From: Adenophora triphylla var. japonica
Lineage: Eukaryota; Streptophyta; Magnoliopsida; Asterales; Campanulaceae
Direction: 5' to 3'
Assembly (NCBI GenBank): GCA_022495995.1
Contig: JAFEMH010002516.1
Coordinates: 1-64,000, forward strand
Length of the DNA: 64,000 nucleotides
Shown: piece after piece, positions 9,658 through 21,442 of the stretch
How positions within the stretch are numbered: position 1 is the first letter of the stretch
How the letters are laid out: each line of letters opens with the position of its first letter
Notes under the pieces: generated by a model
Database searches by the model: none
Seen by the model: only the letters and a program-made list of their open reading frames with translations
Told to the model about the DNA's origin: nothing
Made by a program: the position numbers and the translations under genes

Positions 9658-11363
9658 TGATATCGGTTCAGGGTTAGGCTCGGTTAGAGGCTTTAAGTGA
9701 ATCGGTCGGTTCTCAAGCATCGGTTGATAAGAAGCGATCGGTAAGGCTTGAGCTTGATAGGTCGGTTGAATTGGTTGCATCGGCGGTGCGAGAGTGGGCA
9801 TGGTTTTGGGTGACCGTAGAGGGATCCACCTATGTTTTGAATTTTGAAGTTATATGGATTACTGCATCTACCTTGGGAATAGGAGTGGGATCATCAAAGT
9901 ATGTCGAGGAGATCTCATGGGTGGAGTACAGTCAGCATAGGATGATTGTTCATTGGAGTTGGGGTGTCTAAATATAGGAGTTTGTAGGGAGATGGGTTTA
10001 TCATAAGTTCCATCCATAGCAACAAAAGCGACATCGGCATCTTCATGCAGTCGGCATAGTCGGCTCCTCATTCTCGAGTCGGTCTCGAAACCGAAGCAGG
10101 TAAAAGCCTTTTCGGTTGCATCCTCCGCAACTAAACTCTTAGATCTAGGAAATTTCTTGAACGGTTTCTTCCTCGAAATTCATATTTCGGTTGAGGGCAT
10201 TTGGAGGCAAAATGGCGGGTTTTCTCTGATTGTAACACACAAGCTCACGCTTGGGCATTTTACCATCGGTTGAGGTTGAGGTTTGGCCTTTTCTTTGATA
10301 GTTTCCGGATCTATGGAAAGATGAGGATTTGGGTTGGAATGATTTCTTTGTGGGATTTCTTAAAATCCTTAAACCTTTTGTAATTTCTAGCAAATGCAGC
10401 AAATTCATCCTCTGCCTCAAGAGGTGTACTAGTTGAGGTATTGGCTTGAGTTGGTTGAGTGAGATATTGAGGGAGAGTCAACGGTAGTAGTTTGGTAGTA
10501 AGCATAGAAGAAGCAGGGAAGATCTCGATGCAGTGGAGAGATAAATTTTTAAATTGTTTTTGCACTCCACTCAGTAGGTTGAGCTCTTCCTCATATAAGA
10601 ACAAAGTAGACACAATGTTACGGATATGAGTAACATTCAAGTCACGGCACTCTTTCAAAATAGCGACCTTCACATGTACCGCCAAGTCTCCAAGAGAATT
10701 GAGGAATCTCATGTTTAGGTCTTTCATGGTATAGACTCTACCTAAAGATGCACAAGAGTTACTCGCCTCGCGAGAGAATCGATTCGTACGTTTCCTTCAT
10801 TGTCTCATTTGGATTCTTCTTGAAGGACTCAAACTCGAAGCCTGACACTTTTGTAGAGTACATTTGTCCTTGGCCATGATCTCCTTCAAAGTATCGAGTA
10901 GACTCTGCCACACTTGTTGAGCGGTCTCATAGCATTGTACTTGTTTGTACGATCTGTCATCAAGTCACGAGGTTATGATGTGCAAGCTTTTGTCCCGAGT
11001 CACACAGTTTGTCATCCTCAGTCCATTCTTCTCGTGGTTTTGGCACATAAGTTTCATAAACCTCAAAATCTTGTTCAGACTCTCTATCTGCATGATCCAT
11101 GAGAGGAGTTTTGGGTGCTCTGGTTGCAAGATTGATTTTTATGGGTGTCATGGGACCATCTCGACTACGAGTTAACCTATCATCTATTGAATCCAAGTAC
11201 CGCATGATTCTGTTTTTCCATACTGGAAATTCGTTATCGTTCAACATGGGAACGGATGTCAAGTTGTAAGTTTGCATGATTTTTCCTGCCATTTTGGAAT
11301 TGGCAATTCAAGCGGTTAAGCTTGGAAAAATGATTTTCAAAAATTGCAAGCTCTGATACCAAT
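9658..11363 (-). mobile_element. decayed Ty1/copia fragment: primer-binding site and gag
   Basis: On the minus strand, TGGTATCAGAGC at 11361-11350 is the initiator-Met tRNA primer-binding site typical of copia. Gag starts at ATG 11292 (MAGKIMQTYNLTSVPMLND...), with a VWKNRIMRYLDSIDD segment and, further on, ILKECRDLNVTHI (about 10640). Frameshifts near 10760 and 10310 break the frame. Downstream, at 9870-10070, weak open stretches continue to the CACTA terminus. The fragment probably joins 2678-4795, giving LTR, primer site, gag and pol split by an insertion. Confidence 0.75.
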
Positions 11364-11931
11364 TGTTAGGTCCCAAATGGTAGGAATCAGGCTAGAGGGG
11401 GGGTGAATAGCCTGTTAAAACTTTTTGCTAAAAACTTCTTTTGAATGTTCTAAGTCAGGCGCCTACTATTCCATTTAATGTTCTAAGCCGGCTACACGGC
11501 TCATGTCCCTTTCAGCCATGTCCCCTGGACAGTCAATGTTCCCTCCCTGACAGGACCAATTAGCTGCGGACACGTGTAGCTGGTCAAATATCAAAGTGCC
11601 CCCTAGGGCTGATCTCATTGCTTACCTCAACAAGCACCATTGCATTGCCTATAAATAGAAGGTCTTTACCCCCTTGGGCAAGGTAAGTTCCATAGACAAT
11701 TGAGTAAGCCATATTACTCTAAACCCTAAGCACACACACACTCCAAGGCATTCAAGGCCTTATTATCTCAGTATTCTTACTCTCACACCCGAGGGCCTGA
11801 GTTGGAGTAACATCCAACTTTGACCTTAACGGTGCTTCTTTGTGTTGTGATCTAGGTACAAACCAACCACTTAAATATCCTAGCCAGATATCCTCAAACC
11901 GCTCCTGACCCTGAACAGCTTGGCGTCATCA
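11364..11931. mobile_element. LTR sequences directly upstream of dirigent copy 1
   Basis: TGTTAGGTCCCAAATGG at 11364 is the end of the minus-strand copia LTR next to its primer-binding site. From about 11480 the sequence changes character: a plus-strand TATA box (CCTATAAATAG, 11648-11658), a leader with ACTCTAAACCCTAAGCACACACAC, and further LTR-like sequence to 11931. I could not place the boundary between the two. Dirigent copy 1 sequence begins abruptly at about 11932 (ATATACACACTTAGATATGG). Confidence 0.55.
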
Positions 11932-11948
11932 CATATACACACTTAGAT

Positions 11949-12546
11949 ATGGGGAAGCTAATAGCAATGGCTCTCATACTCTTCTTCCTCCATGCGAAAG
12001 GAGAAGACGGTCCTGCGGAAGTGAGGAAATGGTACAAAGAGCTCAGTGCCAAAACCCTAGCCTCTGGAGAACTAAAAGTCTTCTTCTTCGCAGATTCACT
12101 TAGCGACCAGAGAAATCAAGTTAAAGTTGCCCATAACTTAACTGCAGTTAATCCATCCTTTTTTGGTATGGTTCAGGCATTTGATTACCCTATGACAAGG
12201 AAAACTTGACCAAAATTACGAACACATGGGCTATGCACAAGGCTTCTTCGTGGAGTCATCCAAGGAGGAATTTAGCGCGTTGTTGGGGTTAATCTTTTGT
12301 TGACAAAATTCTCGAATAGTACTTTGACCTTACTAGGTCAAGATCCATTTAATCCACAAGTACCGAGAGCTGTCCGTTGTAGGGGGAACTGGTGTTTTTC
12401 GACTTGCGACGGGGAATGGAATCATGTATAATCACTACCATGTTGGTGGTTTCGCTATTGTTGAGCTAACTATTTTCCTTAGGTACTATGTTAGTCCGTC
12501 TCGGTCTCCGACTCCGGCTGACTCCATTATCAAGCAGGTAGCTTGA
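11949..12546 (+). pseudogene. dirigent protein copy 1, frameshifted
   Basis: Nearly identical to the intact gene at 44624-45220. It starts with the same signal peptide (MGKLIAMALILFFLHAKG) and stays in frame to about residue 83 (FDYPMT). A one-base gain at about 12197 then gives stop codon TGA within a few codons. Two more indels follow: one G fewer near 12285 and an extra C near 12355 (AATCCACAAG against AATCACAAG). The 3' end, including the final stop TGA at 12546, is preserved. Its native promoter is replaced by LTR sequence. Either it decayed recently or the indels are assembly errors. Confidence 0.85.
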
Positions 12547-12769
12547 TGAGGGGTTAGAAACTTAGAATAAAGGGAGAGCCGTTGTGTTTTATTTTGTATG
12601 TTGGTAAGATGTCTTATGAGGCATTTCACGATAATTGAGAGCCCTGGTTCTCTATTATATCTATTGTACTACGTATTAAGTTTTCTAATTACCAATAAAA
12701 GCTACTCCCTCAGTGTCATGTCTTATATATTAATAACCTTATAATTTCTTTACTCGGATGGATGCCATA

Positions 12770-13609
12770 TAGTCCCTCCGTCGTACCTCCGTCACACGTG
12801 AGTGGAGACTTTTCTTTTTTTCGTCCGTCTCACGTGCGTGAAATCCGTTCAAAATGACAAAGTTTTTACACTATTCCTCTCACTCATTCTCTCTCCTGCT
12901 TTACTTTTACACTCACAACACCAATCAAATTACTATTCCTCCCACTCATTTTCTGATTTTTTTTTTTTCAAATAATTCCATTTTAAAATTTTAAATCCCA
13001 AAATAACCCACATTTGAAACTATTTGTCAAAATGACCAACTTTTTGGAATTCGCTACATGGTGTAGCGAGTTTTTTGAAATGAAGAATATAATTTTTTTA
13101 TAGAAGTACATTTTTTTAAGTATTTATTTGAGATTGAAAAAATAATAGTTATATTTAGTTTTCTTTATTAATACATAAATTTTGTATTATTATTTTGTAA
13201 TTGAAAGTGAGATGAAGTACAAACAAACTTTGGACTTTGGTTTTGGTTTTGGTTTTGGTTTTGGCTGTGGTAATTTGAACTCGCTACACTATACTATGTA
13301 GCGAGTTCAAATTTTAGTTTTTTTAAAAGCATAAATTTTAAAATAAAATTTAGCAAATTTAAATTCGCTACATCGTATAGCGAGTTTCAAAAAAGTTGGT
13401 CATTTTGGCAAATGGTTTCAAGCGTGGTTTATTTTGGGATTTAGATTTTTAAAATGGAATTATTTGAGAAAAGAATCCTCATTCTCTCTCATATTTTATT
13501 TTTATACTCGCAAACACCTCATCCCACTAATTCTCTCTCCTACTTTTTCTTAATTCTTGTGTCCAATTTTTTTATCTCCACTTACTTACGTGTGAGACGG
13601 AGAGAGTAT
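12770..13609. mobile_element. MITE-like element with CCCTCCGTC ends, containing a second inverted repeat
   Basis: Left end AGTCCCTCCGTCGTACCTCCG, right end GTGTGAGACGGAGAGAGTATA. Inside, about 110-bp inverted arms (12965-13080 and 13355-13475) share CCATTTTAAAATTTTAAATC, AAAATGACCAACTTTTT and the palindromic CGCTACA..TGTAGCG. They look like a second MITE nested in the first. The same composite occurs at 45400-47360, where a CACTA element has been added. Confidence 0.65.
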
Positions 13610-13805
13610 AATTCTATAGCAAGCTTTATGAAAAGAAAAAAAAAAACTTACTACTATGAAAAAAAACATGTTATTATAGCATTAATATTGGATTTACGGT
13701 TATCTGAATGTTTTAAGTAGTAATCTGGTGTGAAGAACATAATAAATGATCAAGGTTGAGGGAATGATAAATTTCTAGGGTTAATTTTCAACTCTAGAAA
13801 TGATA

Positions 13806-14059
13806 TACTCCCTCCGCCCGAAAAATTAGTTCTCTTTTTTTGTTGTTAGTTTAAATGAATTTTGAGCAATAATTTATATTAATATTAATCATCCTAATAA
13901 AAATCTAAAACTTATTGTCGATACACTATTATAAATATTATGAATAATAGTTTTTAGATTCTCATTAGGATAACGAAAAGTAACCTAAATTATTGGTTAA
14001 AGTTCATTCAAACTAACAATGAACATAAGAGGGAGCAACTTTCCGAAACGGAGGGAGTA
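13806..14059. mobile_element. Stowaway-like MITE (TA target site)
   Basis: Left end TACTCCCTCCGCCCGAAAAA and right end TTTCCGAAACGGAGGGAGTA. The subterminal TTGTTAGTTTAAATGAATTT is mirrored by AAAGTTCATTCAAACTAACAA. A paralogous copy at 47556-47800 came with the segmental duplication. Confidence 0.8.
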
Positions 14060-14309
14060 TAATCTACAAGGATATTTTTGTTTTAGTTTCTTCCAAGCTT
14101 AGTTATGTTGGGCATCTTTAAAGTATTATACAAGTTGGAAAATACTTGTCCAAAAAGTGTTATTATTGTTGAAGCACTTATCCCATATCGGGAATAAATA
14201 AGCCTTGTGCTTAACATATAAAGTCCTGGATTACTCCCCTTGACATCAATAGATTTTAAGGTTAATCTCAGACTTTAAGAATTATGGGAAAAAGAATCCC
14301 CATTTAGTA

Positions 14310-14576
14310 GGTACACATAAAGGTAATGGGTAAGGCAAACATAGTTTGAGGGAGCACATGCATATAAGTTACTGTCCACAAAACCGAAGGGATTCCTAAA
14401 AGTCAACTTGCTAAACCTCATATCGAGACAGTAAACCACACAAATTAATATTGCAAAGTTGAAATATCAACCGTAAGGATACATGGATGTTTGGGGCGGT
14501 ATCTGTTTTTAGGTCCAAACCATCCTATCGATCGGTCACTCGAGTGCCAACCAATCGGGATCCGAACTAGACAAGC
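14310..14576. repeat. dispersed repeat R1, copy 2
   Basis: Closely matches R1 copy 3 (62645-62965), from AAAGGTAATGGGTAAGGCAA to GATCCGAACTAGACAA. It is cut at 14577 by the start of the Ty3/gypsy LTR. Confidence 0.85.
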
Positions 14577-15404
14577 TGTTGGGGATGGAATTTTTAATTT
14601 ATGTATATGATCGACATCTTAAGCAGGTCAATATGTCAAGACGCCTTGCATCTTGGCCTCAGCATCTTAACCTTCAACATGTTGACTTTTTCCCAACATG
14701 TTGACCTCCACATGTTGACTTTTTACTTGTTGACTTTACATGTTGAGTTCACATCTTGGACCGACATCTTGGCTCGACGTCTTCATCAACATCTTGAAGC
14801 TGGACCAACTTGGGAGCAGTTTTGCGGTTGCTATTTTTTAGGAGCCATATGCGCATACCAGTTCAACCACGACTCTCCACCAACTGCCGAGTTTCTCTCA
14901 ACAACAAACAACCTTACCGAAATCTTAGGGATTGATCTTATCTTGTATTTAGCCTTTGTAGAGGTATAAAAGGGAGATCAGCACATGTAATTCACACACG
15001 GTCTTCACGAGTCTCACTCTCCCTTGCATATGCTCATTATTTTAGTAAGCTACCTACGAATCTAAATAAACTTTTGGTCAAGGTAGGTCTTCCAAAATCT
15101 CTCGAGGTTTTGTGCCGGCGAACAAGTTGTTCAAGGGCTTTCCTCGTTAAAATTCCTTTGTTTGTTGATTACACACACAAATCCTTATTCCATTTCACCC
15201 AATTTCTTCTCTTTGATAAATTTGGTTATTTACAATCACTTGTCGAAATTTGACCAAAAAAATTTGGCGCCGTCTGTGGGAAATTTGGTTTTTTAGATTT
15301 GTTTAGAACATCAAAATGGTCAATCCAACTTTCGGTCAGGTAACCTCAGTTACCTCCGCGGCTGGGGGCAGGGCGACTGGGGGACAGCAAGATGCACCTC
15401 GAGA
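14577..15404 (+). mobile_element. 5' end of a Ty3/gypsy-type element: LTR, primer-binding site, gag start
   Basis: The LTR starts TGTTGGGGATGG, carries a TATA box (TATAAAAG, 14965-14972) and an R/U5-like part, and ends in CA near 15238 or 15256. TGGCGCCGTCTGTGGGAA at 15265-15282 matches the primer-binding region usual in Tat-type Ty3/gypsy elements. A Gag-like ATG at 15315 (MVNPTFGQVTSVTS...) runs only about 30 codons before the CACTA element at 15405 cuts it. The rest of the retroelement and its 3' LTR are not in the window. Confidence 0.7.
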
Positions 15405-16260
15405 CACTACAAGAAAACAGGGCAACTGAAACGGAATTTTGCAACCGAATTGAAATCAGTTTCAGAACAGGGAAACTGAAACGGAATTTTGCAACGGAAT
15501 TGAAATCAGTTTCAGAACAGGGGAACTGAAACGAAATTTTGCAACCGAATTGAAATCAGTTTCAGAGTAAAAAATGCTCATTGAAAATTGACGTGCACAA
15601 TTAATTTTGCAACTCATTTTGCAATGGAAAACCATTTTGTCGCTTCATCCGCTTAGTTTGCAACGGTTTTTGAAACAGATGAACTTCTGTTTCAATTTTC
15701 CGTTTCAATTTCAGTTGCATTTTGCAACTGAATTGAAATCAGTTTCAGACAATTAATTTTGCAACTCATTTTGCAATGGAAAACCATTTTGTCGCTTCAT
15801 CCGCTTAGTTTGCAACGGTTTTGAAACGAGATGAACTTTTGTTTCAATTTCTTTGTTTCAATTTACGTTGCATTTGCAACCGAATTGAAATCAGTTTCAG
15901 AGTAAAAAGTGCTCATTGAAAATTGACGTGCACAATTAGTTTTGCAATGGTTTGTTTAAAACAGATGAACTTCTGTTTCAATTTTCTGTTTCAATTTCAG
16001 TTGCAATTTGCAACCGAATTGAAATCAGTTTCGGAGTAAAAAGTGCTCATTGAAAATTGACGTGCACAATTAATTTTGCAACTCATTTTGCAATGAAAAA
16101 CCATTTTGTCTTAGTTTACAACGGTTATTGAAACAGATGAACTTCTATTTCAATTTCCTGTTTCAATTTCAGTTGCATGTTGCAACTGAATTGAAATCAG
16201 TTTCAGAGGAAAAAGTGCTCATTGAAAAAAAGTTAACTTTTTAACATTTTTTTTGAAAAA
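15405..16260 (+). mobile_element. left part of a CACTA element with tandem subterminal repeats
   Basis: It begins CACTACAAGAAAACAGGG inside the gypsy gag frame. About seven spaced copies of GAATTGAAATCAGTTTCAG follow, in units of roughly 45-180 bp with TTTTGCAACTCATTTTGCAA and GAAACAGATGAACTTCTGTT. The right terminus was not found; the repeats stop at about 16220. No coding sequence is seen. Confidence 0.65.
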
Positions 16261-17965
16261 AAAGTTAACCACTACTACCTCTACTACCACTACTACTACC
16301 ACATCAATAATAGTACTCCTCCGTTCCAGAATAAATGTCGCATGTTTCATTTTGGTTCATCCCAAAATAAATGGTGCCAAAGATAAAAGTGAATTTTTTT
16401 TTATTTCAAAAAAATAACTTTGCATATTAACATAAATTTTAGAGATAGTTAAATAATAATCTTTCGGTTCACGGTTCACGGTTCAAAGATAAAAGTGAAT
16501 TGCAACAAACATATCGATTCCCGTTTATGATACCAATATCCTTATTTTAAAATCAGATATTTTTTTCCTTCTATCTATTTCTTCAACAAATTCTTTTAAC
16601 ATTTCTTTTTTGTTATTTGATTTACTCATCTACTATTAAAGACATCCAGAACTATTGTCCTCCCTCCATCCCATTGTATGGTCTTATTAACTATTCAAAC
16701 ATTTTATCAATACATTTTCATTTCTATCGCTAACATGAGGTTTACTTATTACTCCATTACTCTCTCTTCTTCCTTGGTTGGCTCTCATCCTCTCTCTCTC
16801 CCTCTTCTTCCTTGGTTAGTTGTTTTGGAAGTTTAATGATTTTAACCAAACAATTTTCGAAATGAGACGATCTTTTTGGGACAATCAAAATTGACAAATA
16901 GGAACATTTTTATTGGACGGAGTGCGTTGCTCCAGCAGTGATAGTACCTATGAGCACACCTAAAACGACTACTTTAAAATCATTAAACTTCCAAATTTGA
17001 ATTAGTTGAACATGAAATCTCGCTTATGTGTGATACTGCTGGTATTATTTCTGCCATACTCACATCTAACAACTCCATCAACTCAAATTCAGTTAATGAC
17101 AGTGCATCCTATAAGCAAATTTGAATTAGTTGAAGTTTGACGTAAAGCTTATGACTTGAGTTGTTAGATCTAACATCACAGAGAATCTCAGTTTGTTGAT
17201 CATGAGGAAAAATTCAGGCAAAAGGAGATACTTTTATGCCCCCAATAGCCTGAGGACCATTCCCCCAATAACATGAGGACAAAACGGTATTGGGAGGGGA
17301 CAATCTAGCAACCACATTGAGAACTAGACTATAACCAATTGGATTTATGTTGATTTGATCTATCTTATATTGTTCAAAGTGTGAATTTTATTCCCTTTAT
17401 TCAACAAAGAGAGTGCCCGAGGCGTAACTCGATCCATTTGTAGGAATAAACTACAACTCATGATCGGCACATTGCCACTAAGTGCTGTCTTCAGACTTTT
17501 TTCATAAAGACATAAGGCATTTAGACAAGGCACCAATAAAAGTGTAAGCTTAGTTTCTTTTTCTTTTTTTCCTTTTTATTTTAAAAAGAAAAGAAATCCT
17601 TATTCATCCTTATTCATAAAGACATCGCCTCTTTTTTTTCCTCGCCCTCGCCCTCTGCTTCTATCTTCTTTCCAGCCGGCTGATCCAAGGTAATTCTCTA
17701 AGTTCATATTTTCACCTCATTTTTGCTTATTGTACGACCTTTTCCTCAGTCTCTCTTTCCTCTGTTTCCTTCATGCAGATTAAATCGTTTAATACTTCAG
17801 GAAGTAATATTTCTTCATTTGCCCCTTTTCTTCACATCATTTATAGGATGTATTATCACACCTTAAGTTCTAATGTTGTTGCTCACTGTTGCATCCTTGG
17901 GCTAATATTGTGCCACATGCATCAATTTCATGATATTTATTCCTAAAGTAGCTAACAAAATATCT
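16261..17965. other. intergenic DNA with one MITE at 16659-16925
   Basis: A MITE runs from TCCTCCCTCCATCCCATTGT to ATTGGACGGAGTGCG. A half MITE end (TACTCCTCCGTTCC) lies at 16314. Around 17640-17700 a CT-rich stretch resembles a plant 5' UTR, followed by GT-rich sequence, but no coding exon could be tied to it. Confidence 0.45.
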
Positions 17966-18290
17966 TCATCTAATCCAACCGAACCTTGTATAAATGAAAT
18001 TCTGTTCGATTAGCAGAGTATGGTAAGGGAGGAAAGAGAAGGAAATCAAGACGATAATGATCAATCTGTTACAAAAGCATGTAGAGATGTTATTAATCGA
18101 TATAGATTTAGCAAGGGACTTCAATAATGGCTTAAATGAAATCTTACCTGTTTTCAAGCAATGCCCACTTCACTCAACAATGTTGACTGAGATAGCAAAT
18201 AGGATATCTACCAAAGTAGTAAGGCTCTCTTTAATAATGCTTAAAGCCTGTCAAAGAAGAGTTCTAGAATATTAAGCCAGAACGGATTTA
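17966..18290. other. open stretches on both strands, no family recognised
   Basis: A plus-strand frame from 18057 (MINLLQKHVEMLLIDIDLA...) and an opposing minus frame overlap here. Base composition is less AT-rich than the flanks and weak splice-like sites are nearby, so this may be a gene remnant. I recognise no motif. Confidence 0.2.
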
Positions 18291-18304
18291 GTAGAAGAAT
18301 ACTC

Positions 18305-18559
18305 GGCAATTTCGGCAAAATGATCTTCTCACTTTTTTCGTTGTTAACTCGAATATACTTTTATCAATAAATTTAGGATAATTTAATTATCCTGATGAAA
18401 ATTTAAAATTTGTTATTGAGACACCATTTAATTATAAATACTATCAATAACAATTTTTAAATGTTCACTACATAATTAACTAAACCTAAAATTATTATTC
18501 AAAGTACCTACGTTAACAACGAAAAAAGTAGGAAAATTATTTCGGGACAGAGGGAGTAT
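18305..18559. mobile_element. Stowaway-like MITE
   Basis: Inverted arms ACTTTTTTCGTTGTTAAC (about 18330) and GTTAACAACGAAAAAAGT (about 18511) precede a right end TTTCGGGACAGAGGGAGTATA. The left CTCCCTCCG end has decayed. Confidence 0.65.
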
Positions 18560-19623
18560 ACTGATGAGAAAAAGTTGAAGAGATTAATCAGTTACTCCCA
18601 GTAGATATAACATAAACTAAAACTCAAGTTTCATGATGCTTTTAGTGCCTGCATTTAGAGCACTATGGAGCTGAAAGAGGAAATATATAAAACTAAATAT
18701 ATGAGAAAGAATTTCGAGATTAATCAGCTGTACTTTATAATAAATCTCTAAGACCAAATGGACACATATGACCTAAGCTTTACTCAGCATATTACAAGCA
18801 GTACCTCTGAAGAATAAAAGGTTGTTTGCAGATGAGAAGAATGCTTTCAAGATCCACCAAAAACATAGGATCCAATTAGAGAAGACATTAAACCGAGATT
18901 CTTTTTTGGAGACAAGTAGAACGACAACCTACAATTAAACTGCAACAATTAGAGGCAGAAATGCATATATATAATCTTGATTATCGAGAAAGAACATAAA
19001 AGATTACCTTTTGTAGGGGCATATAGATGAAGTAGTTGATGTTAATACAGAAAGTTGAATGACTTCTTAACACTTGATGATCAACTGTCAAAGAAAAAGA
19101 CACTTATTAGAGAAATCCCATTTAGACATTGAGGTTGAAACTTTAGTACTCCCTCTATATCAGAAGTTGACAATTCAAAGTTCTTAATAATGTAGTTAAT
19201 GTTAAGGGGAAAAACATTTATAAGTATGAAAATAAAGGCCCTACCATGGTGAAACTTATCTAATGATTGCAAAAGTCCACCTTGGCAACATAGAGGACAC
19301 AATTTCTTCCATATTTCCATGAACCTCTAACACCTGCAAGTATTGGTACACGTCATTGCAGAGACCCTTGTATGACTATATCTTTAACAACCTGTTTTCA
19401 GTCACGGACAACTTTATGTAGCATTTTCTAGAGTAACCAGCAAGAGAGGACTTAAAGTTATTATTTGTGATTCGAGATGCTTAAACATATGACAAGGCGA
19501 ATGTAGTCTACAAGGAATTTTTAAACAGGACTACGGTAATTTATGTCGCACAATTTCTGGTTAAACAAAAGTATTGCAATTTCTTATTATTTTCTTTGTT
19601 TTTATTTTGTTTTTCTTTAAATA
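18560..19623. other. intergenic; no gene seen
   Basis: AT-rich. One isolated MITE-like end (ACTCCCTCTATATCAGAAG) occurs at 19148. Short frames such as 19081-19320 (-) show no recognisable motif. Confidence 0.4.
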
Positions 19624-19987
19624 TATAGGAGATGGAAGAGATTATGTTGACACTTAGGCACACACTATTAAACTCACGCTATTGTAACCATATCTCTTCA
19701 TCTTCCAAAGTTGTAACACTAAAATCTTAATAATGTTTTTGGTTAGGCGGGGACCTAACCTCCCGTGGTTTTTGTCTTGCGGCGAGATAGTTGTGTCAAG
19801 GGCTTTCCACGTTACATCATGTGTCAACATCTTTTTTCTGTATTAATTATACTCCAAATATCCCTACATTGATTATCAATTTCGATTTATATTGTTACTT
19901 AAAAATCAATTAAAATACATAAATAATTATTTACTTAATCAAAAAAATAATTATTCACCGTCGGGTACCGACGGGTTACTGACTAGT
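19624..19987 (+). repeat. LTR-like repeat R2, copy 1
   Basis: About 95% similar to 26711-27061 in the same orientation, from TATAGGAGATGGAAGAG to the GACTAGT end. It contains GGGGACCTAACCTCCCGTGG, CTTGCGGCGAGATAG and AAGGGCTTTCCACGTTACAT. These resemble the R/U5 part of plant LTRs (compare CAAGGGCTTTCCTCGTTA in the gypsy LTR at about 15135). Copy 2 lacks a few bases (TTGTGTC). Confidence 0.75.
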
Positions 19988-20907
19988 ATAATATAAACAA
20001 CAAAACTATTTAGAGCATCCAGAAAAGGCCACGTCAAAGGCCACGTCATCGCTCCATTTCAACTCATTTTTATTCTAGATTTTAATAAAAAAATATAGGC
20101 TTTAAAATAAAAATTCCCTCTAAAATTCTGATAATGCAATTGAAATTTAGATAAAATTTAAAATTTTGATAAGATATATCTAACTTTAAATTTCTAGATT
20201 ATATTTAACTGTAACAATTTTTCAAATGTGGATAATATATTAGATAAATCTCAAATTTTTGAAATATAACTAAGATGTCATCTTAGCATAACAAATCATT
20301 TTCGATTATATATATTTCGGATAATATAACTTTAAATTTCTAGATTATATCTAAGTGTTTTTTTTCACTTTCGGTTTCTTTTTTTTTCCTTTTTACGCTT
20401 TGATGTTCGTGCGGTGGCCTTCAATTTGGGTGGTTTCTTCCACGATACCAATTGTTCTTTGGTGTAGCATTGGCTTCATTTCTTGAAGCTTCTTTTAATT
20501 GGTTCTTGTACGGATAATATACATAAACGAGAAAAAAAAATTGACTTGGAACGAGGATGCTCTTGGACAATATCAATCTATTCTCGATCATGACAATCAT
20601 AGCTTTCATCTTGTTGATCCCATTTACGATTATCACGGAAGGTGTCAAGTTTAGTCCATCATACCTTCAATCTGTTGTAAGTATTAATTACGAAACTAAA
20701 TTCTACGTCTCGATTTGCTAGCATTCTTTAGTTGCTTTTATTCGTTGAATGAATGGGTTTCACGATTACATTGTTTCGGGCAAGTGAAGGGTTAAATGTC
20801 AAAGAGCTATGTGTGAGATCGGTTCTCGCGAGTGTACGCTTCCCATAGCTATCGGCGGGTAAAGGTTTTCGTTAGTTTTTGTATCCAGTTATTATAACGG
20901 AGTTTAC
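19988..20907. other. AT-rich intergenic DNA
   Basis: Includes several TATAACTTTAAATTTCTAGATTATAT-like words around 20170-20350, which suggest degenerate repeats. No gene recognised. Confidence 0.4.
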
Positions 20908-21010
20908 TGCTCCCTCCGTCCCAAATTGAATGTTCAAAACATTTACAAGAAAAAGAACAAGAGCAATTTGAGACTTTTTGGACATTCATTTTTGGGACGG
21001 AGAAAGTATA
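20908..21010. mobile_element. very short Stowaway-like MITE (about 100 bp)
   Basis: TGCTCCCTCCGTCCCAAATT at the left is mirrored by TTTTTGGGACGGAGAAAGTA at the right. The arms (TGAATGTTCAAAA / TTTTGGACATTCA) make an almost complete hairpin. Confidence 0.8.
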
Positions 21011-21194
21011 TAAACTAAGAGGTACAACTTAACACATTGATGGAATATGGAGTAGGCAGAATTTCGTATTTCATTCACCGATTAAATGGTCAAGATCTAG
21101 GGCATGTACAGTCTGACTACATCACGAATTACATCTCATAATGGTATGATTCAAATATTATCGGTGCAAGATAATATTTATAGTAACATGAGTT

Positions 21195-21442
21195 ATACTC
21201 CCTCCGTCCCATAGAAATGTAAAATTTTTGACTCGGCACGGAGATTAAGGAAAAAGTGATAAAAGTAATGTGTTGTGAGTGTAAAAGTAAAATATGAGAG
21301 GGAATGAGTGGAGAGAATAGTAAATTTAAAAAGTGTTGTGAGTAGAGAGAAGTGGGTCTCATTTCCATTTTGGGAAAGTTATAGATTATTGTGGGACGCC
21401 CAAAATGGAAATTTTATAGATTATCGTGGGACGAAGGGAGTA
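21195..21442. mobile_element. Stowaway-like MITE
   Basis: Left end TACTCCCTCCGTCCCATAG and right end TATCGTGGGACGAAGGGAGTA. The right side carries a duplicated arm (ATAGATTATTGTGGGACG then ATAGATTATCGTGGGACG). Confidence 0.8.
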
